DNA of 64,000 bases from Martinezella rhizogenes. GTDB taxonomy: Bacteria > Pseudomonadota > Alphaproteobacteria > Rhizobiales > Rhizobiaceae. The DNA lies in assembly GCA_013322215.1 (NCBI GenBank), contig JAAMEZ010000036.1, forward strand, positions 372,001 to 436,000. The letters are read 5' to 3'. Positions 16,609 through 24,954 of this stretch are shown here, in pieces (within the stretch, counting starts at the first letter, position 1; every line of letters begins with the position of its first letter). The position numbers were made by a program, and so were the translations under genes. The notes beneath the pieces are model-generated. The model saw only the letters and a program-made list of their open reading frames with translations, was not told where the DNA came from and did not search any database.

Positions 16609-17279
16609 GTCTTGGCCCGGATCAGGTAGCCGATGTTGCGCACTGCCCTTATCTCGACCGTGGCTTCGGCCAGAAACAGCTTCTTTCGAATGCGGGAGAT
16701 GTGAGCATCCAGGGCATTCGAGCCGATCTCGTCCTCAAGGGCATAGACCGCCTCGATCAGGCTTGGCCTCGTCACGATGCGGTTCGGGCGGCGCACCAGC
16801 GTCTCCAGCACCAGATATTCACGGCGGGGAAACTCGACAAGGGAGCCTCCGACAAAGATCTCATTGGTTCGGGGATCGACGCTCAGATTGCCGAAATTCA
16901 GATAACGATCAGAAACCGTCGGCCCTCGTCTCTGCAGAGCCCTCAACCGCGCGAGCAGTTCCTCGATCGCAAAGGGCTTGGCCAGATAGTCGTCGGCACC
17001 GCTGTCGAGCCCGTCGACGCGATGGTCGACGCTGCCGAGCGCGGTCAGCACCAGGATCGGCGCGGGATGCTTGCGCTGGCGCAGTGCGGCAACGAGATCC
17101 AGCCCTTCGCCGTCGGGCAGACGGCGATCGAGCACGAGGACATCATAGGTCCCGACGCGAGCCATGGCATCGGCATCGGCAATCGTGCGGACATGGTCGG
17201 CGAGCACATCGCGGCGCCGCAGCACCTCAAGCAAAGCGCGGGCCATTTCGGGCTCATCCTCAAGCAGCAGAATTCGCAA
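16605..17279 (-). CDS. OmpR/PhoB-family response regulator
   Basis: The 224-residue protein has a receiver domain (LLLEDEPEMA acidic pocket, phospho-acceptor Asp51 in VLDRRLPDGEG, Lys in YLAKPFAIEELLARLRAL). A winged-helix output domain follows (EFPRREYLVLETLVRRPN, SNALDAHISRIRKKL, VRNIGYLIRAK). The start is set at TTG 17279 because the receiver begins there and GGGGAAAAG lies just upstream; the GTG at 17372 would add 31 atypical residues. It is the partner of the kinase encoded next. Targets are unknown. Confidence 0.92.
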   Translation of the reverse strand: MRILLLEDEPEMARALLEVLRRRDVLADHVRTIADADAMARVGTYDVLVLDRRLPDGEGLDLVAALRQRKHPAPILVLTALGSVDHRVDGLDSGADDYLAKPFAIEELLARLRALQRRGPTVSDRYLNFGNLSVDPRTNEIFVGGSLVEFPRREYLVLETLVRRPNRIVTRPSLIEAVYALEDEIGSNALDAHISRIRKKLFLAEATVEIRAVRNIGYLIRAKT

Positions 17280-17428
17280 TGACTTTTCCCCAAAGGACGG
17301 CGATGGCCATCCTTCGCCCCACTGACAGCCAAAGATTGCGGCTACATTACACACGGATTGCCAAAGTGGCACCAGGGCGGCGCCAATGGGTGACGGCCAA
17401 TGAAGTGACGCTCGGCTTAGGCCGGCGA

Positions 17429-17779
17429 TCAGGGCGATCCTTGCAGCATGCGCGCCAGCATCCGCCTGATGTGATCCTGGCCGCCAAAGAAAATCGCCGC
17501 GACGACGATCGTCCGGCGCTCCTCGGCCGGCAGAAACCAGACGGCGGCCTTGTCGCGCCGCAGGAAGCGGATGCCGGGATAGATATCCGGCCGCAATGTT
17601 CCGATATATGGGGTCTCGACCAACCGATCGATTTCCAGACGGAGTTCGCGAATACGGTTAGCCGCGCGCTCCAGAGCGTCCTCCGGCGCGTCTCCAAGAT
17701 CGAGATAGGCCGCAAACAGATGATCGAAAATCAGTTCGAAATCGAAATCCGCATCGCTGGAATATTCAAGATTCCACAC
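17429..17779 (-). CDS. ParE/RelE-family toxin
   Basis: The 116-residue protein has the RelE/ParE layout: an N-terminal strand WNLEYSSDADFDFELIFDHL, a helical hairpin, then LVETPYIGTLRPDIYPGIRFLRR and the strand AAVWFLPAEERRTIVVAAIFFGGQDH. ParE toxins inhibit DNA gyrase; RelE toxins cleave mRNA at the ribosome. The residue pattern (basic strand, GQD near the end) does not decide between them, though the antitoxin partner favours ParE. It overlaps the antitoxin stop by 14 bases, so expression is coupled. The protein is slightly longer than a typical 95-100 residue ParE. Confidence 0.8.
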   Translation of the reverse strand: MWNLEYSSDADFDFELIFDHLFAAYLDLGDAPEDALERAANRIRELRLEIDRLVETPYIGTLRPDIYPGIRFLRRDKAAVWFLPAEERRTIVVAAIFFGGQDHIRRMLARMLQGSP

Positions 17780-18041
17780 GAAGAGCTCGCCGTTTGCGCT
17801 CGATCATGCTCTCGATACGCTCTTCCATGTCCGGACCTGAAATCTTCGGCCCATCGACGCGGCGCTGGATGAGCCTGCGTAAGCCTTCCGTCTCGGCCGC
17901 TTCCGTTTCCGTTTTCTGCCGCAGCAGCTCCAGACCCTGCTGGAGAACCGAACTCAGGCTGGAATAGCGCCCAGTGTCGACAAGCGAGCGGGCAAACGCA
18001 TCCTGCTGATCGGTCAACGATATCGACGACTTGACACTCAC
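17766..18041 (-). CDS. ParD-family antitoxin
   Basis: The 91-residue protein reads SVKSSISLTDQQDAFARSLVDTGRYSS at its N-terminus, the ribbon-helix-helix DNA-binding motif of ParD/CC2985-type antitoxins. A charged C-terminal helix wraps the toxin. GTG at 18041 was chosen because AGGAGA sits seven bases upstream; a longer frame to 18092 has no such site. It should repress its own promoter and neutralise the ParE-like product of the overlapping next gene. The pair lies between a two-component system and a sugar operon, with no sign of a surrounding mobile element. Confidence 0.8.
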   Translation of the reverse strand: MSVKSSISLTDQQDAFARSLVDTGRYSSLSSVLQQGLELLRQKTETEAAETEGLRRLIQRRVDGPKISGPDMEERIESMIERKRRALRVES

Positions 18042-18127
18042 CGGGCGATCTCCTTCTGGCGTTAAAATGCTACTCAGTCGCACAGATGTCAAGACATCGC
18101 GCGGGAGTAACAGAACTCAGAGAAGGA

Positions 18128-18820
18128 TTACTGCCGACGCTTCGCGACATCATTGACGCCGTTTAGATCCGGCGCCTGTCCATAGCTCATGTTTTTCATC
18201 TGTTGGATGACACGCGCCATTTCCTCGTCGTCGAGAATAGGCGGCTCGCCGAGCGTCAGCGCCTGCACGTAGAGACGCGACAGGGTTTCGACCTCGATGG
18301 CAAGGGCAAGGGCGGCGGCCGGCGTCTTGCCGAGCGAGATCTGCCCATGCTGACCGAGCAGGCAGGCGAGCCTGTCCTGTAGCGCCTCGATCGCGGCATC
18401 CGAAAGGGCCTGCGTGCCGAAGGTGGCGTAGCGCGCGCAGCGGATCGTGGTGCCGCCCGCGACGCCGGTCATGTAGTGAAAGCTCGGAATCGTCTTGTGA
18501 TGCACGGCAAGCGTGGTCGCATAGACCGAATGGCAATGGAGCACGCATTCGATATCCTGGCGGGATGCCAGGATATCGCGATGGAACCGCCATTCGGACG
18601 ACGGCCGGCGCTCGCCCTCGTAGCTGCCATCGAAATACATCTGCACGAGATCCTGCGGCTGCATCACGTCGTAAGGCAAGGAGGTCGGCGTGATCAGGAA
18701 CCCCTTGGGATTGCGCACCGACATGTTGCCGGCCGTTCCCTGGTTGATGCCGGATGCATTCATCCGGCGGCAGATCGCCACCATTTCCTCGCGCAGGGCA
18801 TTGTCGTCGTAAGTCGTCAC
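18128..18820 (-). CDS. Class II (zinc) sugar-phosphate aldolase, fuculose-1-phosphate aldolase / AraD family
   Basis: The 230-residue protein has the aldolase II layout: GINQGTAGNMSVR near residue 24 (phosphate-binding), SSEWRFH near 74 (catalytic Glu), VLHCHSVYATTLA near 92 (two zinc His) and a third His in LLGQHGQISLG near 155. Such enzymes split ketose-1-phosphates into dihydroxyacetone phosphate and an aldehyde, or epimerise pentulose-5-phosphates. It lies 4 bases after the FGGY kinase at the end of the sugar ABC operon. A kinase-then-aldolase route is therefore likely. The exact sugar phosphate cannot be read. Confidence 0.85.
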   Translation of the reverse strand: MTTYDDNALREEMVAICRRMNASGINQGTAGNMSVRNPKGFLITPTSLPYDVMQPQDLVQMYFDGSYEGERRPSSEWRFHRDILASRQDIECVLHCHSVYATTLAVHHKTIPSFHYMTGVAGGTTIRCARYATFGTQALSDAAIEALQDRLACLLGQHGQISLGKTPAAALALAIEVETLSRLYVQALTLGEPPILDDEEMARVIQQMKNMSYGQAPDLNGVNDVAKRRQ

Positions 18821-18824
18821 GATA

Positions 18825-20204
18825 TTACTCCATTGTCTTGATCAGGTCGTGCCAGCGTTGTTGATAGGATGAGAGATCGGGAAGATCGGAAATATCGGGT
18901 GCTTCGGCTGCCAGCGGCGCGGGTGAACCGCGCCTTTCATGGGCGGCCAGCATGGCAGCACCCGTCGCCGTTCCGGTCGTGCCGCGGCTGACGAGCACGC
19001 GTCGGTCGAGCAGCAAGGCTGCAACGATGGCACCATAGAGAGGATCGACAACGAAATTACCGTCCAGCACGATCGTCCTTGCGGGCGGGAGATCGCGAAT
19101 GCAGGCAACAGTCAGCAGCGCCGAATAGAGCACGGCAAGCGTAAACCGGACGCCTTCCTCATCCGCCAACGAGCCTTCGAGATGACCGCGGTGCGCCGTA
19201 TCGGGAAAGAGCCCGTCATCCGAGCCGAATGTCGGCAGAGCAAAGGTACCGGACGCGACAATCATCCGAAGTGCCTGCAACGAGGCGGGCCCCGAAGCCT
19301 TTGCGGCGACGGTGGAAAACTCCCGGCCTCCCATGGTCAGCATGCCGGGCGTCGGATTGCCGAAGACATCGGCATTGCAGGAATGGCCGGGCTGTTCGAT
19401 GCTGAAATCGACGCCGTTGCGATCGGTGAGCGCAACAATCCATGTGCCCGTCGAGACGACGGTGAAATCAGAGAGATCGGCGGCCTGATAGCGGTATAGA
19501 TTGGCCGAGGAGTCATGCACGCCGCACAGGACGCGCGTCGTAGCTTTCAGGCCGCTACGTCCCGCAAGTTCGGGTTTTAGCGGGCCAAGCGTTTCCCATG
19601 CGCGCCGCATCGGCGGCATGAGACGCTGCCACCCGCGGCTTGCCACGAGCGCGGCGGGTCGGCTGTCTGCCGATGCCCACAGATGCGATTGCGCCGCAAG
19701 GCTCGTCACCTCGCTGGCCAGCACACCGGACAGGCGGAAAGCCCAATATTGCGGCGTGGCGAGATAGGCGCTGGCCGCGGCAAACGTCTCCGGCCAATGC
19801 ATTTCCTGCCACAGCATTTGCCGCGCCAGATGCGCGGCACCCAGCATGATGGCGCTTGCCCTCTCGCGATAGGAACCGACGATTACCCTGTAGCGTGCAT
19901 CGACATCGGCGGGGATCGGCTGCTCATAGTCGATCATCGGCATCGCCGCGCCCTGTCCGTCGACCAGCACGCCGCCGGACCCATGCGCGCAGGTGACGAT
20001 GGCGCCGATATCGTGCCTGCGTCCCAGCTCCGTCAAACTATCGATGAGCCAGGCCTCCAGTTCGGCAAGATCGTGATGACGATAGGGCGGACCATCCCTC
20101 ACGATATTCGGCGTCGACAGCGTTTCCAGCACGCGGCCGTCGTCGGTTGCCGCCGACAGCTTCACGTTGGTCTTGCCGATGTCGAAAACCGCAACGATGC
20201 TCAT
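18825..20204 (-). CDS. FGGY-family carbohydrate kinase
   Basis: The 459-residue kinase opens with VAVFDIGKTNVKLSA, the actin-fold phosphate-1 motif. It continues with TCAHGSGGVLVDGQG, a catalytic-region CGVHDSSANLYRYQ near 240, VVSTGTWIVAL near 260 and the adenosine motif SRGTTGTATGAAMLAAHE near 410. The ATG at 20204 overlaps the permease TGA (ATGA), which defines the start. It transfers phosphate from ATP to a sugar; rhamnulokinase- and fuculokinase-like members act on ketoses at C1. Together with the class II aldolase and the tagatose-3-epimerase-type isomerase, a ketose substrate is likely. Other options are ribulose, erythrulose or AI-2-type kinases. Confidence 0.88.
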   Translation of the reverse strand: MSIVAVFDIGKTNVKLSAATDDGRVLETLSTPNIVRDGPPYRHHDLAELEAWLIDSLTELGRRHDIGAIVTCAHGSGGVLVDGQGAAMPMIDYEQPIPADVDARYRVIVGSYRERASAIMLGAAHLARQMLWQEMHWPETFAAASAYLATPQYWAFRLSGVLASEVTSLAAQSHLWASADSRPAALVASRGWQRLMPPMRRAWETLGPLKPELAGRSGLKATTRVLCGVHDSSANLYRYQAADLSDFTVVSTGTWIVALTDRNGVDFSIEQPGHSCNADVFGNPTPGMLTMGGREFSTVAAKASGPASLQALRMIVASGTFALPTFGSDDGLFPDTAHRGHLEGSLADEEGVRFTLAVLYSALLTVACIRDLPPARTIVLDGNFVVDPLYGAIVAALLLDRRVLVSRGTTGTATGAAMLAAHERRGSPAPLAAEAPDISDLPDLSSYQQRWHDLIKTME

Positions 20205-21259
20205 TTTGGACCGAAGAAACGTGTTGGCAACAGCCACATCAGGTAGGGCCGCGCCGTCTGAACCGCTGCGACAAAGATGAGGATGCCGCCCCAAATCGCG
20301 ACCGTCAGGTAATTGCTGAGGCCGAACTGGTTGAAGCCCGAGGAGATGACCTGCAGGATCGCCAGCGCCAGCATCAACCCGCCGGCCGTGCCGAATCCGC
20401 CGAAGGGATCGACGCCGCCAAGAACGGCCGCGAGGATCGTCACCAGCAGATAGGATTGCGCATAATCCGCGCTCGCCGAGTTGAAGGTCGCCAGCATGAC
20501 CAGGGCAGCGAAGAAGCAGATCAGGCTCGACATGACATAGACGCCGACCAGCACCCGGCGCGTGTCGATCGCCGAATAGCGTGCCGCCTCGATATTGGAA
20601 CCGATCATGGCGCAGGCGACGCCGAAGGCGGTGCGCCGCAATATGAGGCTGACGATAACGGCGACGACGATTAGTAGCAGGAAAATCAGCGGCACCCCGA
20701 CGATGGTCGTCGTGCCGATGCGGCTGAAGCCGTCGGGTATGCCCGAAAGTGCCATGCCGCGGGTGAGATAGATGCTGATGCCGTCGATCAGCGATTTGGT
20801 GCCGAGCGTGATGAGGATCGGATGCACGCCGGTATAGGCGATGAGCATACCGGTGATAAGGCCGATGAGCAGGCAGAGCGCAAGGCCGGCGACGAGCGCC
20901 AGTATGATCACGGCGAGTGCCGTCCCGGTGCCGCTGTCAGGCGTGATCAGGCTCTGCATGATGAAGGCCATCAGCAGCGCGCATTGGTTCGTCGTGGCAA
21001 TGATCGCCAGATTGAGACCGCCTGTTATCAGCGGCGCCATCATCGCTAGAGACAGAAGGCCGAGCAACGGCAGCTGGTACATGAAGGATTGCAACGTGCC
21101 GAGAGAGGCAAAATTCGGAATGAACAGGGAGAAGCCGACGATCAGAAGGATCAGCAGCACGACAAGACCGGTATGGGCGCCGGGAATGCCTGCCCGCATA
21201 CGCGCCATCAAATCGGTAAGGCTGCTATTGACGTTATAGAGAACTGGCGGCTCAGCCAT
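20201..21259 (-). CDS. RbsC-type sugar ABC permease (second of two)
   Basis: The 352-residue permease has eight to ten hydrophobic segments. It shows the RbsC landmarks LITGGLNLAIIATTNQCALL near residue 78, NIEAARYSAIDTRR near 226 and AAVLGGVDPFGGFGTAGG near 285. It probably forms a heterodimer channel with the permease encoded just upstream (8-base overlap). Its TGA overlaps the kinase ATG. Divergence at the usual GGIDLS motif (here GGLNLA) is notable but still fits the family. Confidence 0.9.
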   Translation of the reverse strand: MAEPPVLYNVNSSLTDLMARMRAGIPGAHTGLVVLLILLIVGFSLFIPNFASLGTLQSFMYQLPLLGLLSLAMMAPLITGGLNLAIIATTNQCALLMAFIMQSLITPDSGTGTALAVIILALVAGLALCLLIGLITGMLIAYTGVHPILITLGTKSLIDGISIYLTRGMALSGIPDGFSRIGTTTIVGVPLIFLLLIVVAVIVSLILRRTAFGVACAMIGSNIEAARYSAIDTRRVLVGVYVMSSLICFFAALVMLATFNSASADYAQSYLLVTILAAVLGGVDPFGGFGTAGGLMLALAILQVISSGFNQFGLSNYLTVAIWGGILIFVAAVQTARPYLMWLLPTRFFGPK

Positions 21260-22286
21260 TGGATGACGCTCCCGCGATGATGCGATGCCGGCGGCCCGGC
21301 CGCGAGCTGATCACGGTGATCGAGGTCGAGACCAGAATGGTGATACCGATGACGATCTGGAAGAAATAGGAGGAGACGCCGAGCAGGTTGAGCCCGTTCT
21401 GCAGCACGGCCAGAAGTACGATACCAAGCAATACGCCGGGTACGGTGCCGATACCGCCCGTCAGGCTGGCGCCACCGAGGACAGCGGCTGACAGCACCGC
21501 AAGCTCCGTATTATACATGGCATTGGGCACGCTCTCGCCGACCCGGTGCGCCTGCAGCAGGCCGGCGATTGCTGCCATCAGACCGAGATAGCCGTAGGCG
21601 ACGAATTGCAGCCGACCGATGTTCATGCCGATGCGCCGTGCCGCTTCCGCATTGCCGCCCATCGCATAAAGCTGCCGCCCGACGGAAGATCGCGTCATCC
21701 ATGCCCAGGTGAACAGCGTCACCACCACCATGGCGACGATCGGCAGCGTCACACGAACGATATCGCCCGATGCCGTTTCCATGCGCCAGAAGACGATGCG
21801 GTTGGTCCACCAGTCCGGCAATGTATAGATCGATTTGCCGCCGGAGAAATACATGAGCAGCGAGAAGCTGATGCTCATCATGGCGATCGTCGCGATGATC
21901 GAGGTGATGCGCACATAATGAACCAGCAGCGCATTGAGGCAGCCAAGCCCGACGCCGATCGCAAGGCCAGAGACGATGACGGCAGGCGCGGAAAAACCGA
22001 GCTGCGTGGCAAGCAGCGCCGCGCAATATTGCGCCACGGAAGCGGTTGCCGCGAAGGATATGTCGATGCCGCCCGAAACCAACACGACGAAGAGGCCCAT
22101 CGCCATGATCGCCTGCACAGAATAGGTTTCAAACAGGTCGATGATGTTGCCAAGCGTCAGGAAGTCTCGTGCCGTCAGAGAAAAGACGATCACGACCGCA
22201 GCAATGACGGCCAGAAGCCACGCTTCGGGACGCCGTTTCAATCGCGCGACAAATGACGGTCCGGCCGTTTGGCTGTGTTCACGCAT
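21252..22286 (-). CDS. RbsC-type sugar ABC permease (first of two)
   Basis: The 344-residue inner-membrane permease contains VVLVSGGIDISFAATASVAQY near residue 62, GNAEAARRIGMNIGRLQ near 215 and AAVLGGASLTGGIGTVPG near 270, all typical of the ribose/xylose/AI-2 permease family. It lies between the ATPase gene (8-base overlap with its stop) and the second permease. Two different permeases plus one double ATPase is the arrangement of rhamnose-, AI-2- and erythritol-type importers in rhizobia. Confidence 0.9.
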   Translation of the reverse strand: MREHSQTAGPSFVARLKRRPEAWLLAVIAAVVIVFSLTARDFLTLGNIIDLFETYSVQAIMAMGLFVVLVSGGIDISFAATASVAQYCAALLATQLGFSAPAVIVSGLAIGVGLGCLNALLVHYVRITSIIATIAMMSISFSLLMYFSGGKSIYTLPDWWTNRIVFWRMETASGDIVRVTLPIVAMVVVTLFTWAWMTRSSVGRQLYAMGGNAEAARRIGMNIGRLQFVAYGYLGLMAAIAGLLQAHRVGESVPNAMYNTELAVLSAAVLGGASLTGGIGTVPGVLLGIVLLAVLQNGLNLLGVSSYFFQIVIGITILVSTSITVISSRPGRRHRIIAGASSNG

Positions 22287-23772
22287 AGATGCGCTCCTTC
22301 ATATTGGCCTCGCTGACGTCGCCCGGCACCGCTTCGCCGACGATGCGGCCGGCGCGCATGTGCAGGATGCGGTCGCAGGTCGCAAACAGTTCCGAGACTT
22401 CGTCGGAGATGAGAATGATGGCGACGCCTTGCCGCGCCAGCTCGGCCACCACGTCGTAGATGCCCTGCTTGTTCTTGATGTCGACGCCGACCGTCGGGGA
22501 ATCGAGGATCAGCACCTTCGGCCGTGTCGCCAGCCATTTCGCCAGCACGACGCGCTGCTGATTGCCGCCCGAAAGCGTCTGCACCGCGCGATCGGCGGAG
22601 GGAACCTTGATGGCAAGCCGCTTTATCCAGTCATCGGCAAGCTGCCCGCGCGTCTTGCCGGGAATGAGCCCCAGCCGGTTTGCCATGCCTCTCATGACGG
22701 CGAGCATGATATTGTCGCCAATCGACTGCTGCAGGATCACGCCGAGGCTCAAGCGATCCTCGGAAACGTAAGCGATACCGGCGCGCACGGCATCGCGATT
22801 GGAGCGGAGCACAAGCTCCCTACCCTCAAGGCCAATGCTGCCGCTCTCGACGCGATGCATACCGAACAGCGTCAGCGCGAGTTCGGTGCGGCCCGATCCC
22901 AGCAATCCGGAGATGCCAAGCACCTCGCCACGGCGGAGAATAAAATCGATATCGGCAAACTCGCCTCGGCGCGACAGACCTCGAACTTCCAGAACAGGCG
23001 CGGCTCCACTCATGCCGCGCGCAACGATGGCGTGATCGATATCGAGTCCCGTCATCAGATGAGCGATCTTCTTTTCATTCATTTGATCGGCGGGCCAGGT
23101 GCCGACCTTGCGGCCGTCGCGCATGACAGTAACGCGCTCGGCGATCTCGACCACTTCATCGAGCCGATGGGAGACAAAGACAACGGCGATACCATCGGCC
23201 TTCAATCGTCCGACGATGCCCAATAGACGATCGACCTCCGCTCGCGTCAGCGACGCGGTCGGCTCGTCCATGAAGATCAGCCGCGCTTCGGCTGCCAGGC
23301 CGCGCGCGATGGCGACAATCTGGCGCTCGGCGACTGAAAGATCGGACACCACGAGATCGAGGTCGAGCACAAAGCCGAGCCTTGCAAGAACGGCGCTTGC
23401 CTTCTCGCGCATCCGCTTCCGGTTAACCGGTTTTACGAGTCGGTCGAGATGACTTTCGATAGCGATGTTTTCAACAACGGATAGGTTGGGAAACAGGGAG
23501 AGGTCCTGGAAAATCACCTGAATTCCCAGCGCCTTGGCGCGGGCGGGATCAAGCGGAAGAACCGGCTTGCCCTCGATCTCGATCATGCCGGCCGAAGGCG
23601 GATGCACGCCGGCCACGGTCTTGATGAGGGTCGACTTGCCGCAGCCGTTTTCGCCGACGAGGCAATGGATCTCCCCGGACCGCACATCCCAATCGATCTC
23701 TTCCAATGCGCGCACGCCGCCAAACCGTTTGGACAGCCCGGTCAAACGCAGAAACGGAACGTCGTCTCCCAT
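22279..23772 (-). CDS. Sugar ABC importer ATPase with two nucleotide-binding domains (RbsA type)
   Basis: The 497-residue protein is a tandem ATPase. The first domain has Walker A GENGCGKST near residue 40, LSVAERQIVAIARGL and Walker B LIFMDEPTASL. The second domain has a degenerate Walker A (GLLGSGRTEL near 285), signature LSGGNQQRVVLAKWL near 393 and VLILDSPTVGVD. This asymmetry is normal for RbsA/XylG proteins. The start at ATG 23772 has GGAGTGG upstream; an earlier ATG at 23811 is less good. The gene is separated from the binding-protein gene by a RIME-like repeat that can fold in RNA. Confidence 0.92.
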   Translation of the reverse strand: MGDDVPFLRLTGLSKRFGGVRALEEIDWDVRSGEIHCLVGENGCGKSTLIKTVAGVHPPSAGMIEIEGKPVLPLDPARAKALGIQVIFQDLSLFPNLSVVENIAIESHLDRLVKPVNRKRMREKASAVLARLGFVLDLDLVVSDLSVAERQIVAIARGLAAEARLIFMDEPTASLTRAEVDRLLGIVGRLKADGIAVVFVSHRLDEVVEIAERVTVMRDGRKVGTWPADQMNEKKIAHLMTGLDIDHAIVARGMSGAAPVLEVRGLSRRGEFADIDFILRRGEVLGISGLLGSGRTELALTLFGMHRVESGSIGLEGRELVLRSNRDAVRAGIAYVSEDRLSLGVILQQSIGDNIMLAVMRGMANRLGLIPGKTRGQLADDWIKRLAIKVPSADRAVQTLSGGNQQRVVLAKWLATRPKVLILDSPTVGVDIKNKQGIYDVVAELARQGVAIILISDEVSELFATCDRILHMRAGRIVGEAVPGDVSEANMKERIYA

Positions 23773-23845
23773 CGATCCACTCCGATTGTCTTGGTCGGCC
23801 GGCGGCGGCATTCAAGCCTGCCGCCGGCCCTCGGGAGGAACAACC

Positions 23846-23949
23846 AGAACTTTTCCGCTTTTCTCCGAATCGCGGAAAAACTCTATCCTCTTGGTTCCAT
23901 CCGCATTCCGGACGGGAAACCGCTACGCACTTTTCCTGGAAATGCTCTA
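23846..23949. repeat. RIME-like rhizobial intergenic repeat, copy 1
   Basis: About 104 bases that recur, with roughly 80-85 percent identity by eye, at 59391-59493. Shared blocks are TTTTCCGCTTTTC, CCGAATCGCG, CTCTATCCT, ATTCCGGACGG, AACCGCTACGCA (AGCCGCTACGCA in copy 2) and TTTTCCTGGAA, ending CTCTA. The sequence can form two imperfect hairpins. Length and content resemble RIME elements described in Rhizobiaceae. Its last bases supply the TAG stop of the binding-protein gene. Confidence 0.8.
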
Positions 23950-24954
23950 AAGGCCGAGCGCGACGAGCCGGTCGATGTTTTCCTTATCGAGCGACTCCAG
24001 CTTCTGTGCCTGGATGAGCTTCTTGTCCGGATAGACGCGCACCTTGCCGACGCCGGTCAGCTCCATATTGTCGGTCGGCTCCTTGCCGGCCGCCAGGATG
24101 GAGGCGAGCTGCACGAAGATCTCGCCCGCCGTCATCGGGTTCCAGATGAAGCCGCCGCGGATCGTGCCAGACTTGACGTATTTGACGCCCTGCCCCGGTG
24201 AGAAGCCGCCGACCAGCACGATCGACTTGGCCTTTTCGCGATCGTCGAGAACACGAGCCGCACCGATCGGGCCTTGCGAGCCGAATGTCAGGATACCTTT
24301 CAGATCCGGATGGGCACGCAGCTGATCCTGCGTCGTCTTGATGCTTTCATCCAGGCTCTCGGCCACGCCGAAACGGTCGCCGAGCATTTCCATTTTCGGG
24401 TATTTCTGCTTCTGATAAGCAATCGCCGCATCGGCCCAGGCATTGTGCAGCGGAACCGTCAGCGAGCCGACATAGACGATATATTTGCCTTCCTCGCCCA
24501 TTTGCTTGGCAAGCAGGTCCATATGGGCCTGACCATAGCCTTCGATGGTCGTCAGCTCGAAGTCCCAATCGGCTTCCTTCTGGCTTGGGCCTTCGTGGGC
24601 AAGCACCTTGATGCCTGCGGCCCGCGCACGGCCGAGGACAGGATCGAGGGCAGCGGAATCATTCGGCACGATGCCGATGACGGCTACCTTGCGGGCAATC
24701 AGGTCTTCGATGGCGCGTACCTGCTGGGCGGCGTCCGCCTGCGTCGGCCCGACCATCCAGGCATTCGTCTTATATTCCGGCGCCGCCTTCTTGATGCCGA
24801 CTTCCATGGCGTTGAACCACGGAATGCCGCCGATCTTGACTACGACGCCGACCTGCGGCTCGGCCGCCTGCGCGATGCCGATGGTGCCGCCGAGAGTACC
24901 GGCGACGACAGCTCCGCCTATTCCGGTGAGTATGGTTCGTCTTGTAACTTCCAT
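23947..24954 (-). CDS. Periplasmic sugar-binding protein (RbsB/LsrB/RhaS-like)
   Basis: The 335-residue protein has an N-terminal export signal (EVTRRTILTGIGGAVVAG then AQAAEP) with an Arg pair, so it is possibly Tat-dependent. The mature part reads VGVVVKIGGIPWFNAMEVGIKKAA, the first lobe of the periplasmic binding protein 4 fold, with GIVPNDSAALDPVLGRA near 95 and GGFSPGQGVKYVKSG near 250. Length and pattern are close to AI-2 (LsrB) and rhamnose (RhaS) binders. The ATG overlaps the LacI gene by 37 bases and has GGGAGGAGAAAA before it. The stop codon is the TAG that begins the RIME repeat on this strand. The ligand is probably a sugar; AI-2 is not supported because lsrF, lsrG and lsrR are absent. 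Confidence 0.9.
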   Translation of the reverse strand: MEVTRRTILTGIGGAVVAGTLGGTIGIAQAAEPQVGVVVKIGGIPWFNAMEVGIKKAAPEYKTNAWMVGPTQADAAQQVRAIEDLIARKVAVIGIVPNDSAALDPVLGRARAAGIKVLAHEGPSQKEADWDFELTTIEGYGQAHMDLLAKQMGEEGKYIVYVGSLTVPLHNAWADAAIAYQKQKYPKMEMLGDRFGVAESLDESIKTTQDQLRAHPDLKGILTFGSQGPIGAARVLDDREKAKSIVLVGGFSPGQGVKYVKSGTIRGGFIWNPMTAGEIFVQLASILAAGKEPTDNMELTGVGKVRVYPDKKLIQAQKLESLDKENIDRLVALGL

